This document shows, in pieces, positions 25,393 to 33,035 of a DNA stretch of 64,000 bases. Position 1 is the stretch's first letter; every line of letters starts with the position of its first letter. The notes below the pieces were generated by a model. It did no database searches, had not been told where the DNA came from, and saw nothing but the letters and a program-made list of their open reading frames with translations. A program made the position numbers and the translations under genes. This stretch comes from an uncultured Clostridium sp. (GTDB lineage Bacteria; Bacillota; Clostridia; Lachnospirales; Lachnospiraceae), in the NCBI GenBank assembly GCA_900543885.1, contig UQTA01000001.1:107863-171862 (forward strand), in the 5' to 3' direction.

Positions 25393-26100
25393 TTATCTTC
25401 TTCCACGGCCCCGCACAGGCATCACATCTTCCTGCTCTTTGATGTTCTTAGAAACCGTGATCTCCTGATTATCAATATGTTCTCTGGCCGCATTCTTTGC
25501 CTCTGCAATATTGCGGGCCTTAATAGCCGTTAAAATGTGTTCATGCTCTACAACTAAGATCTGACGCTTGTCCTCATCTTTGATGTATTCCAGGCGATAA
25601 CGATACATCTGCTCTCTTAAATTATTTAAGATCTGCACCAGTTTATCATTTCCTGTTCCCAGATAGATCACATCATGGAATGCTTCATCAGTCTCGGCAA
25701 TGTTCATGGCATTCCCCTTATGAATGGCATTCTTAAAGTCATTCTGGCGTTCGCCTAACTGTTTGATCTCTTCATCTGTCATTCTCTGGCATGCCAGCTC
25801 GATGGCCAGTTCTTCCAGGGACCGACGTACTTCCAGAACATCACGAAGGCTTTTTTCAGAGATCTTGGCAACTTCGGCGCCTTTTCGAGGGATCATAAGA
25901 ACCAGGCCTTCCAGTTCCAGCTTACGGATCGCTTCACGGATCGGTGTGCGGCTTACACCTAATTTTTCTGCCAGCTGGATTTCCATCAGTCTTTCTCCCG
26001 GAGCCAGTTCTCCCTTTAAAATAGCCTGACGCAATGTGTTAAATACAACATCACGAAGAGGCAAGTATTCGTTCATATTGACTTTAAAATTATTTTCCAT
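25393..26100 (-). CDS. GntR-family (FCD) regulator linked to ispE
   Basis: 235 residues. The winged helix is at about 10-75 (LAEKLGVSRTPIREAIRKLE, then MIPRKGAEVAKIS). The FCD domain is at about 80-220, with the metal-ligand pattern DEAFHDVIY, EHEHILTAI and REHIDNQ. It ends in a basic tail (PVRGRGRR). It starts 39 bp after ispE. A perfect 14-bp palindrome TATTGTATACAATA overlaps the -10 box of the ispE promoter, a typical site for this family, so the operon is probably autoregulated. The ligand is unknown. Confidence 0.93.
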   Translation of the reverse strand: MENNFKVNMNEYLPLRDVVFNTLRQAILKGELAPGERLMEIQLAEKLGVSRTPIREAIRKLELEGLVLMIPRKGAEVAKISEKSLRDVLEVRRSLEELAIELACQRMTDEEIKQLGERQNDFKNAIHKGNAMNIAETDEAFHDVIYLGTGNDKLVQILNNLREQMYRYRLEYIKDEDKRQILVVEHEHILTAIKARNIAEAKNAAREHIDNQEITVSKNIKEQEDVMPVRGRGRR

Positions 26101-26139
26101 CTTAAGACCATTCCTTTCTGTATTTTATCTGTATTTTAT

Positions 26140-27054
26140 TTATGTCTCATCCGCATTTTGCCGGGTACGTTTCACATTAAAAAAATTCGTAAGATATACC
26201 TGTTTTGCCAGTTTGGAAGCGTCACCATAACGAAGCTTTTCATAGGCATTCTGAGCTGCCTGAGGATTGGTAAACAGCCCAAATACCGTAGGACCGCTTC
26301 CGCTCATCATAGCGTTAACAGCGCCTTCTTCTTTCATCACCTGCTCAATCTCACCAATCACAGGATACTTTCCTGCTGTAACAAGTTCCAGTACATTTCC
26401 AAATTTTCCGGCTATTTCATGGATATTTTTCCGGTCAATGGCAGCTAACATACCATCTATATCCGGGTGATCTTCTGGTTTTAATTCCATCGCATCCAGG
26501 CTTTCGTATACTACTTTCGTAGAAACACTGATCCCAGGCTTGGCGATCAGCACCTGACACTGAGGGATCTGGGGAAGAGGCGTTAATTCTTCACCGATTC
26601 CTTCGGAAAGGGCAGTTCCACGCATCAGGCAGTAGGGAATGTCTGCCCCCAGCTTTACCCCCCGCTCCATCAGTTCTTTTGTACTCAGGCCCAGGCCAAA
26701 CATTTTATTGACTCCAAAAAGGACGGCTGCTGCATCAGTACTTCCCCCCGCCATTCCTGCTGATACGGGAATGAACTTTTTAAGCTGTATGGAAACACCT
26801 TCTTTAACTGAGAACTCTTCCATTAAAAGAGCTGCCGCCCGGTAAGCCAGATTCTGTTCATTATTTGGAAGATAGAACAGATTGGTCTCTAAGCGGATCC
26901 CAGGCTCTTTTGTCCTGTAAAGTTCAATACGGTCATGAAGTCCTACGGTCTGCATGATCATGCGCACATCATGATACCCGTTATCTCTTCTTCCCAGTAC
27001 ATCCAACGCCAGATTTATCTTTCCATATGCTTTAAGGCGTAAATGTGTGATCAT
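26140..27054 (-). CDS. ispE: 4-diphosphocytidyl-2-C-methyl-D-erythritol kinase
   Basis: 304 residues of the GHMP kinase superfamily, acting in the non-mevalonate (MEP) isoprenoid pathway. Motif 1 is AYGKINLALDV, the ATP loop is PVSAGMAGGSTDAAAVL, and motif 3 is MMSGSGPTVFGLF. The length is normal. AGGGGA precedes the start. It heads a likely operon with a gntR and a small acidic gene. The C-terminal tail (FFNVKRTRQNADET) is slightly longer than usual. Confidence 0.96.
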   Translation of the reverse strand: MITHLRLKAYGKINLALDVLGRRDNGYHDVRMIMQTVGLHDRIELYRTKEPGIRLETNLFYLPNNEQNLAYRAAALLMEEFSVKEGVSIQLKKFIPVSAGMAGGSTDAAAVLFGVNKMFGLGLSTKELMERGVKLGADIPYCLMRGTALSEGIGEELTPLPQIPQCQVLIAKPGISVSTKVVYESLDAMELKPEDHPDIDGMLAAIDRKNIHEIAGKFGNVLELVTAGKYPVIGEIEQVMKEEGAVNAMMSGSGPTVFGLFTNPQAAQNAYEKLRYGDASKLAKQVYLTNFFNVKRTRQNADET

Positions 27055-27131
27055 AGCTGCTGTCCCCTTTTTCTCGATTCATTGATACTGCCGGACTGCC
27101 TGGCAATCCGTAAAACATTTGTAATACATAA

Positions 27132-27163
27132 TATTGTATACAATAATTTTACATGATTTTCAA
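27132..27163 (-). promoter_or_regulatory. ispE-gntR promoter with overlapping GntR operator
   Basis: TTGAAA (27158-27163), a 17-bp spacer and TATACA (27135-27140) lie about 80 bp before ispE on the minus strand. The -10 box sits inside the perfect palindrome TATTGTATACAATA (27132-27145), which has the form of FCD-type GntR sites. Binding there would block RNA polymerase, implying repression. Confidence 0.7.
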
Positions 27164-27197
27164 GAGTGAAAACATTAAAAAAGTATTAAAAAACATT

Positions 27198-27219
27198 AAG
27201 AGGGCCCACCGGCCCTCTT
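27198..27219 (-). terminator. Terminator of the DUF624 gene
   Basis: A perfect 9-bp stem AAGAGGGCC/GGCCCTCTT with a CACC loop is followed on the minus strand by AATGTTTTTT. It lies 25 bp after the DUF624 stop. Confidence 0.75.
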
Positions 27220-27243
27220 ATATATGATCGTGTTCTATTATTA

Positions 27244-27996
27244 TTACTTGCTTTTTAAGCTCTGGATGGCATCCTCAATCTCTTTGTTGTTTTCATCTAA
27301 TAAAGGTGAAAGACCGCTGGTATGATCTGTTTCCTCTTCTTTTGGAATATAATTTTTGAAAATAGCTGTAAGGAAGTAGGAATTTACAAATGCGATCAGT
27401 GGAAATCCAAAAAGCAGCAACAGCATGGCAGCCTGAGGCACCATAAACAGTGCAAAATAGACGCCCACCAACAGCATTCCATCTACTGCCAGCATGGCAA
27501 TGGTCTGAATCAGGTGACGCACAGACATAAAAATCGCATTCATCAGCGTGCGTCTGATGGTATTATAAAATCTTGCCTGAAGAGGGAATACATAGGTGAC
27601 AATAAATAGCAGGATCAACGTCATACCGCCTAAGATCGCTGTAAGTACTGTCTTTACAGCAGATGGAAAAGTCATGGCAATACCTGCTGCAGCTGCTCCC
27701 CCTAAAATAAACCAAAGATCAAAAGCAACCAGCGCTCCTGCCACAAGGAGTAAAAGCCAGATGGCTGTAGCCTGCTTGAAGTTCTGGAAAAAAGAGCGGA
27801 AAAAGGATCGGATCGTGGAATCATCTTCATCCCGCACCAGTTTTAAAGTAACATAATATACGGCTGTGGTTGCTGCTCCTGCAGTAAATACCGGAATACA
27901 GCAGATCAGCCACAAAAGATTCAAAAGTATCAGGTCTCCCAGCTTTCCTATAAAGCGCCAGACCGGATTATCATAATTAAAAAGTCCCTGTAACAT
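27244..27996 (-). CDS. DUF624 (YesL-like) membrane protein
   Basis: 250 residues with about five hydrophobic helices. The opening MLQGLFNYDNPVWRFIGKLGDLILLNLLWL is split here only by position and is characteristic of DUF624/YesL proteins, as is the CIPVFTAGAATTAVYYV segment that follows. A cytoplasmic C-terminal tail is charged. In other Firmicutes such genes often sit beside sugar ABC transporters, but none is near here. It appears monocistronic with its own terminator. No function is established. Confidence 0.88.
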   Translation of the reverse strand: MLQGLFNYDNPVWRFIGKLGDLILLNLLWLICCIPVFTAGAATTAVYYVTLKLVRDEDDSTIRSFFRSFFQNFKQATAIWLLLLVAGALVAFDLWFILGGAAAAGIAMTFPSAVKTVLTAILGGMTLILLFIVTYVFPLQARFYNTIRRTLMNAIFMSVRHLIQTIAMLAVDGMLLVGVYFALFMVPQAAMLLLLFGFPLIAFVNSYFLTAIFKNYIPKEEETDHTSGLSPLLDENNKEIEDAIQSLKSK

Positions 27997-28242
27997 ATTT
28001 TATCCTCATCTTTCCTGAACTGTATATTATATCTTACCACATTTAGCCTGATCAAGGAAGTCCCTTATTCCAATTGCCCATATCCTTTTACTGCAAAATC
28101 TGACCTGGCAAAGCAGAAAAACTGCCCCTAAAACTGAACTTGAAAAAAAATGAAGAGTTGCAGGTGTCTGGTTTTTCAGTTATACTATAACGTAATCGGC
28201 ACACAGAAAGCAGGTGCCTTTCTGAAAGGAACTGAACACATT

Positions 28243-28926
28243 ATGGAACTGAAAAGAAGCTTGAAAAGTGAACTTGAAAAATTAAAAAAGATGTCCGCCA
28301 AAGATAAGATCTGGTATATTTTTGAATATTATAAATTTCATATGATCGCAATTTTATTTGTTTTTGTTCTGTTATGGGTAGTAGGCAGCAGTATCTACCG
28401 CCAAACTTTTACCACCCGTCTTACATTGGCTGTTGTTAATGACTATTCCGGCAGTAATTCTTCTATGGACCCATTAGAAAGCAATCTGAAAGAAGCCCTT
28501 GGCTGCGGAAAAAAGGACCTGATCGAGATCAATTCCGGTCTATTCGTCAATACAGATGAAACTCAGTCTTCCGAATATTCCTATGCCAGTATGGCAAAGA
28601 TCGCAGCTCTGTCAGCAGGTGGTAACCTGGATATCATGATTGCAGATCCAGAAACCTTAAAACACTATGAATCTCAGGGGGCATTTCTCAATCTGAGTGA
28701 TTTTTTACCGGAAGATCTGAAGGAACGTGCCGAAAAAGAAGGCCTTTTCCTCTATACTGACAATAAAAACGGACAGTCTGAAGCTGCGGCCATTTCACTG
28801 GATTCAACTGATTTTGCTGATATGACCGGTGCCACGATCCAGTCTCCTTATCTGGCTGTTATCGCATCCTCTCAGCATACAGAAGATACACTCCGGGCCA
28901 TTTGCTGGCTGTTTGGTCAGAAATAA
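28243..28926 (+). CDS. Single-pass membrane protein of unknown function
   Basis: 227 residues from the ATG preceded by GAAAGGA. A basic cytoplasmic N-terminus (KRSLKSELEKLKKMSAKDK) leads into one transmembrane helix (about 38-60, FHMIAILFVFVLLWVVGSSIY). A large extracytoplasmic domain follows, with DPLESNLKEALGCG, MIADPETLKHYESQGAFLNL and DFLPEDLKERAEKEGLF. That last part recalls the periplasmic-binding-like folds of substrate-binding proteins, but the similarity is weak. It resembles conserved hypotheticals of Lachnospiraceae. Its 3' end overlaps the convergent GNAT gene by 68 bp. Confidence 0.75.
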   Translation: MELKRSLKSELEKLKKMSAKDKIWYIFEYYKFHMIAILFVFVLLWVVGSSIYRQTFTTRLTLAVVNDYSGSNSSMDPLESNLKEALGCGKKDLIEINSGLFVNTDETQSSEYSYASMAKIAALSAGGNLDIMIADPETLKHYESQGAFLNLSDFLPEDLKERAEKEGLFLYTDNKNGQSEAAAISLDSTDFADMTGATIQSPYLAVIASSQHTEDTLRAICWLFGQK

Positions 28927-29689
28927 CTTTTACAACATCCATTCCAAGGCTTTCTGCCAGTGCGCAGGAGGCCTTGTTTGTTTCCTCGATCCATGCACAG
29001 AGTCTGGCTGACAATACTTCATGGGAATAGGAAAGAATGGCACTTACTGCTTCTTTCGCATAACCGTTTTTCCTGAAAGGCTTAAAAATATGGTACCCCA
29101 GTTCCAGCCAGTATAAATCATCTGGAAGTGCCGACAGCGCCTGTAGTGCCGCTTCTGGAAGATCCGGATTGCTGACACCTGCTATACCGATCAGCTTATC
29201 CTGCATTTCTGCTGCCACTGCAGCGTTTTGTCCGGCTTTATTTTGAACCGGCGCTTTTTTTTCTCTTTTCTTCAGCACAGCCCAGGTTCCATATTCATAA
29301 AATCCATACTGGTTCTTTATATACACTTCCAGCTTGGCCGGATCTCTGAATATCTCTTCTTCCTTCCCATACTCTTCTTCCGGTATACTTTCTGCATCTT
29401 CTTTTACCAGTTCCCGGATGCGCAGCTGATCTGTTTCATCAATCAGCCACGGAAGCCCCAGATGGCGGCGCAGGATCAACTCCACAAGTTCCTCTGTTGC
29501 ATACTCCATAGAAGGGATCACATAAGGTATTCCCTTAAATTCTGTTTTCCCATCATTTTGTGCTCCTGCATCCAGACAACCTAAAACAGCCCTTCCAGAA
29601 GCTTTCGCCTCCAAAAGGGCCTGCAATTCATCGGATATAAGAAGCGTATGTTTTTTTCCTTCTATAAAAAGAGTCCGCTCCTGTTTCAT
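28859..29689 (-). CDS. GNAT-family N-acetyltransferase
   Basis: 276 residues. Residues about 90-270 have the GNAT layout, with GIAGVSNP, LGYHIFKPFRKNGYAKEAVSAI (the acetyl-CoA loop) and AWIEETNKASCALAESLGM (the alpha4 region), as in ribosomal-protein acetyltransferases. The first 90 residues form an unrecognised N-terminal extension, so the protein is longer than a single-domain GNAT. A Lys-rich insertion (KKREKKAPVQNKAGQ) splits the domain. The substrate is unknown. It overlaps the rightward gene by 68 bp. Confidence 0.8.
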   Translation of the reverse strand: MKQERTLFIEGKKHTLLISDELQALLEAKASGRAVLGCLDAGAQNDGKTEFKGIPYVIPSMEYATEELVELILRRHLGLPWLIDETDQLRIRELVKEDAESIPEEEYGKEEEIFRDPAKLEVYIKNQYGFYEYGTWAVLKKREKKAPVQNKAGQNAAVAAEMQDKLIGIAGVSNPDLPEAALQALSALPDDLYWLELGYHIFKPFRKNGYAKEAVSAILSYSHEVLSARLCAWIEETNKASCALAESLGMDVVKVISDQTASKWPGVYLLYAERMR

Positions 29690-29750
29690 ACGATCCTATC
29701 TCCTGAAGAAATCATTTTTCTGACTTTTCCGGTACATGAGCTGTCAGCTA

Positions 29751-30269
29751 TCAGCACTTCTCTGGCTCCGGATATTCTACTCCAAAGGTATCTACAGTCA
29801 TAGATTTGATCTTCTGTTCCTTTAATGGGCGGTCAGAATAATCAGTGCGCTCATTTGCGATCTTATCTACGATGTTCATTCCTTCTGTGATCTTTCCAAA
29901 TGCTGCATATGCGCCATCCAGATGAGGTGCATCCTTATGCATAATAAAGAACTGGGAACCAGCAGAGTTTGGCATCATGGATCTTGCCATAGATAAAACG
30001 CCTTCTGTATGCTTTAAGTCGTTCTTTACACCGTTCTGGCTGAACTCACCTTTAATGCTGTAACCTGGGCCGCCCATGCCTGTTCCCTGTGGGCATCCGC
30101 CCTGGATCATAAATCCACGGATAACTCTGTGGAAGATCAGGCCATCATAATAACCTTTCTTTACCAGACTGATAAAGTTATTTACTGTGTTTGGTGCTAC
30201 TTCCGGATATAACTCTGCTTTCATCACATCACCATTTTCCATGGTAATAGTAACAACTGGATTTGCCAT
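29751..30269 (-). CDS. Cyclophilin-type peptidyl-prolyl isomerase
   Basis: 172 residues. The active-site pattern IFHRVIRGFMIQGG, the loop NSAGSQFFIMHKDAPHLDGAYAAFGKI and the closing VDTFGVEYPEPEK identify a cytoplasmic cyclophilin. There is no signal peptide. It catalyses proline cis-trans isomerisation and would be sensitive to cyclosporin by family. It appears monocistronic. The 203 bp between it and the AbiE toxin gene hold nothing I can support. Confidence 0.96.
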   Translation of the reverse strand: MANPVVTITMENGDVMKAELYPEVAPNTVNNFISLVKKGYYDGLIFHRVIRGFMIQGGCPQGTGMGGPGYSIKGEFSQNGVKNDLKHTEGVLSMARSMMPNSAGSQFFIMHKDAPHLDGAYAAFGKITEGMNIVDKIANERTDYSDRPLKEQKIKSMTVDTFGVEYPEPEKC

Positions 30270-30472
30270 TGTCTTTTCGTCTCCTTACATACATTTTCTA
30301 AATATGCCCTGTAAACAGGCTCTTTCTGTTTAATATACCAGATTGCAGGCTGGTTGTCCAGTAAGGTCCTGTGGCAACTAATATCACCATAAGTCTTTGG
30401 TTACTATCCATGGGCAATGTCATTAAAAGGACCATGTATCTCTGCACAATCCCTATTACTAATTTTATGTAT

Positions 30473-31369
30473 TTACATCCAACTTTTTGTCTCTTTACTC
30501 CATGTATGCTCAAAGGAATTCTCGTTATGAATTGATTCCACGATAGGAAGCAATAATTCTTTTAATAATTGCATAGTTTCTCCAAATTCTACTTTCACCA
30601 GTGCTTTCTTCTTTTTGATAAAGGCTCTCCATCTTCCCTGCCTTGTCTCATCCTTGGTAAAATCATCATCAAAGGCTGCAATATCATCAAAACCGGTCCC
30701 TCGATGGATAAAGGTCTCTACAATCGCATTCTTTAATTCCACACCATTAAGATTATATCTGTCAGCCAAAACATAAATATCATAGAAATCCTTATATCTA
30801 CCATTTGCAAGGCCCAGAGAAACAAAAGCCTCAAACTTTTCTGCTATGACAGAGTAAATAGAATAGGCATATACTTGCGGAACCTCCATATCCAGCAGAA
30901 CCGGAAACTCCATTTTCATTCTTTCAGGATACACCACATCACCAAAACCAATATCTATTGATACCGGAACCTTAGTTCTGTCCAGATATCCCATAATGGA
31001 TACATTTACTCCGTGATACTCCTTGAATTCAGTTATATTAATAACCACAAGCGTATTCAGATCAAATCGTAACGCATCATCGCACTCTATAGAAAAAATG
31101 TCATTAAATACTTTCTTCATTTCTTCAGCATCATTTGGAATGCGTTGTGCCAAAAGATCAATATCCATTGTTGCACGAGCATACTCTCCATCAAATAGTG
31201 CATACAAGAAAATGCCGCCCTTTAGTGTAAATCTCTCCACATAATTTGAAACAGATAATCTATATATTGTTCTCTCCAAACCATATGTTATCAGCTTATC
31301 CTGCATAGTCTTTCCATCTTCTACCGCCTGTTTCTTTAATCTGTCCTTTACGGATATAGTATTTGTCAT
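30473..31369 (-). CDS. abiEii: AbiEii-type nucleotidyltransferase toxin
   Basis: 298 residues, starting at an ATG that overlaps the antitoxin stop by 4 bp (ATGA). The nucleotidyltransferase core shows RFTLKGGIFLYALF followed by RATMDIDLLAQR, the GG and DxD pattern of the AbiEii/AbiGii family, and later DIGFGDVV and VIAEKFEAFVSLG. Such toxins belong to type IV toxin-antitoxin systems and act in phage abortive infection. Some transfer nucleotides to tRNA. It lies at the edge of a defence island that also includes a Wadjet operon. The active-site residues look intact. Confidence 0.92.
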   Translation of the reverse strand: MTNTISVKDRLKKQAVEDGKTMQDKLITYGLERTIYRLSVSNYVERFTLKGGIFLYALFDGEYARATMDIDLLAQRIPNDAEEMKKVFNDIFSIECDDALRFDLNTLVVINITEFKEYHGVNVSIMGYLDRTKVPVSIDIGFGDVVYPERMKMEFPVLLDMEVPQVYAYSIYSVIAEKFEAFVSLGLANGRYKDFYDIYVLADRYNLNGVELKNAIVETFIHRGTGFDDIAAFDDDFTKDETRQGRWRAFIKKKKALVKVEFGETMQLLKELLLPIVESIHNENSFEHTWSKETKSWM

Positions 31370-31953
31370 ACCAGCACCTCCAGGTACATTTTCATTACAT
31401 CCCCACATTTGAGCATCTCCGCATATCTGATTAGCCTATTCAGATTACGGTCACTCCGATGCAGATAGGTTGTAAGAACTTCTTTCGTTTCTTCAATTCC
31501 GATTTTTTCTCTGTAGAAAACGATGTCAACAACACTTTTCTCAATATTATATATACGAAATCTGTTATTCCCATCTTCTACAGTCACGATACCAACATCA
31601 AATCGGTCATCTGTAAAATAACATACATTCAGTTCCGGCCAATCCGGTAAAGTTGATACCTTTGCTTTTCTGGGAATCGCTACATCAATGGCATCAGGGC
31701 GATAAGTAGAGAGATTATAATACACAGCTGCACTCAACAGGCAAACTACTCCGTCTGGTACAAATGCATAGACATAGTAGAAATCTGATCCCTCACCATC
31801 AAAATTTGCATTTTCATAATACTTTTTATTCAATTTTATCAGGATCCCCTGGTCAACCATCTGATTGATTTTATAATAGGAAAACCCCTTATCTTTCAGT
31901 TCTTGAATTGAAAAAATCATTTGGTCATTAGAAATCTGTGCAGTCTTTATCAT
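31366..31953 (-). CDS. abiEi: AbiEi-type antitoxin and repressor
   Basis: 195 residues from the ATG six bases after GAGGTG. The N-terminus is a winged helix (FSIQELKDKGFSYYKINQMVDQGIL). The rest resembles the AbiEi C-terminal domain (FVPDGVVCLLSAAVYY, RPDAIDVAIPRKAK, IEKSVVDIVFYREKIG). AbiEi proteins neutralise the toxin and repress their own operon by binding inverted repeats. Such a repeat is found here 43 bp upstream. Translation is coupled to the toxin by a 4-bp overlap. Confidence 0.9.
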   Translation of the reverse strand: MIKTAQISNDQMIFSIQELKDKGFSYYKINQMVDQGILIKLNKKYYENANFDGEGSDFYYVYAFVPDGVVCLLSAAVYYNLSTYRPDAIDVAIPRKAKVSTLPDWPELNVCYFTDDRFDVGIVTVEDGNNRFRIYNIEKSVVDIVFYREKIGIEETKEVLTTYLHRSDRNLNRLIRYAEMLKCGDVMKMYLEVLV

Positions 31954-31995
31954 CTTTCTCACCTCAATTCCAGTATATCCAAATTCATGATAATT

Positions 31996-32045
31996 ATTTA
32001 AATGAAATTCGGCGTTTTTATTATTTTGCCGAATTTCATTTAAAT
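31996..32045. promoter_or_regulatory. Perfect 18-bp palindrome upstream of abiE
   Basis: ATTTAAATGAAATTCGGC (31996-32013) and its exact complement (32028-32045) are separated by 14 AT-rich bases, and further weaker symmetry extends outwards to about 31983 and 32070. It lies 43 bp before the antitoxin start. It is likely the AbiEi operator, although a transposon end or recombination site would look similar. Confidence 0.6.
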
Positions 32046-32125
32046 CATAATAATCATTTCATGATTTGTCAATGGATTTTCAGTAAGCAACCCTGATATG
32101 GTATAAAAAGTTGACAGCTCATCAT

Positions 32126-32275
32126 TTAAACTATGCCATGCTCAACATTACAACGTTCACCAGAAAAAAATGCCTCTATAAAATCATCATACAACTCTTT
32201 ATATACATATGTATCAGAATCAATTCGTTTATCAATATTAAATGACACCTCCAATTTTTCAGCTTTTCCAATCAT
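32126..32275 (-). CDS. Small ORF of unknown function (49 residues)
   Basis: An open frame encodes MIGKAEKLEVSFNIDKRI and then a helical acidic segment with YKELYDDFIEAFFSGE. AAAGGAT precedes the ATG. The sequence is amphipathic and lacks membrane segments. It lies between the AbiE palindrome and an unrelated truncated gene, so it may be a real small protein or the tail of a lost gene. I do not recognise it. Confidence 0.35.
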   Translation of the reverse strand: MIGKAEKLEVSFNIDKRIDSDTYVYKELYDDFIEAFFSGERCNVEHGIV

Positions 32276-32319
32276 ATAAATTATATCCTTTCGCTCTTAC
32301 ATTCACCTCATACACAAAA

Positions 32320-32844
32320 TTAGGCTGCCTGCTGACCATCCACATGATTCTGATGGTTGTAACCATCCAGATTAGAAGTTACCACATCTTTATAAAGATC
32401 ATCGAGACTTACGTAACCGTAATAACGCCAGGTTTTTGTACTCCACCATCCGCTGTCAACACCGGAATCTACCTCAACGCGGCTGCTTGGAGTGCTGTAA
32501 TCGGTAAGATCTACATTCACGGTTCCATCTCCCTTTGTCAGAAGATCATCGTAACGGATATACCAGTACACATCGTTGAGTTCATTGTAAGATGCATCGC
32601 TCTCATTAGAGTAGGTATTTCGCACCTGAGCTTTGTATACCAGGAAAAAGTAGTTTTTCTGGGAATTTTTGGAAGTAAGCAGGTAATTACCTAAGTATGA
32701 GAAGGATTCCAGTGATTCTCCCTCACCCCAGTCCTGTGCAGCCTTCGCATGATAAACATCCTCTGCCTGCTGCTTCATCGCTGCAAGAGAATCCTCATTT
32801 ATTTCCTCTAGCTTCACGAAATCAATATCATGATCCGGCTTCAT
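32320..32844 (-). CDS. Hypothetical protein, probably 5'-truncated
   Basis: 174 residues. The chain reads like the extracellular C-terminal domain of a larger membrane protein: it is rich in Tyr, Asp and Ser and beta-prone, with YFFLVYKAQVRN, NDVYWYIRYDDLLTKGDG and WRYYGYVSLDDLYKD. It has no signal peptide or transmembrane helix, and I see no clear ribosome site at its first ATG. The N-terminal part was probably lost when the region rearranged. It ends 11 bp after an AT-rich stretch, and no partner gene is evident. No function can be assigned. Confidence 0.5.
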   Translation of the reverse strand: MKPDHDIDFVKLEEINEDSLAAMKQQAEDVYHAKAAQDWGEGESLESFSYLGNYLLTSKNSQKNYFFLVYKAQVRNTYSNESDASYNELNDVYWYIRYDDLLTKGDGTVNVDLTDYSTPSSRVEVDSGVDSGWWSTKTWRYYGYVSLDDLYKDVVTSNLDGYNHQNHVDGQQAA

Positions 32845-32982
32845 ATGCAGTTAAAGCAGGAACGTAATGCCACAAACCACGCTGGTGAATCAGAAGAACG
32901 CAGCAGCATTAAAACAATCCAAAATGCTTTAAAATGTTATATTATCTTATATAACGATATTTTAAAAAAGCTTCACATCTAA
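32845..32982 (+). pseudogene. Possible C-terminal remnant of a HEPN (CARF-type) protein
   Basis: A 45-codon rightward frame encodes KQERNATNHAGE followed by two predicted helices (SIKTIQNALKCYIILYNDILKKL). RN-x(3)-H is the catalytic HEPN ribonuclease signature, and this spacing resembles the C-terminal ends of CRISPR-associated CARF-HEPN proteins. Only the tail survives; the rest of the gene is replaced by the opposite-strand hypothetical. No CRISPR array or cas gene is visible. The call rests on one short motif. Confidence 0.3.
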
Positions 32983-32997
32983 ATCTAAACACTCATG

Positions 32998-33029
32998 ATA
33001 CCCTGACTCCATACTCCTGGTCAGGGTAT
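32998..33029. terminator. Hairpin at the end of the Wadjet operon
   Basis: A perfect 10-bp stem ATACCCTGAC/GTCAGGGTAT with a 12-base loop lies 6 bp past the jetD stop. The T-rich stretch is on the plus-strand side, so it ends rightward transcription better than leftward. It may still terminate the operon weakly. Confidence 0.5.
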
Positions 33030-33035
33030 TCTTTC

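Noticed and set aside
30298..30513. 71-codon leftward ORF downstream of the AbiE toxin
   Set aside because: No ribosome site or recognisable sequence, and it overlaps the toxin 3' end in another frame.
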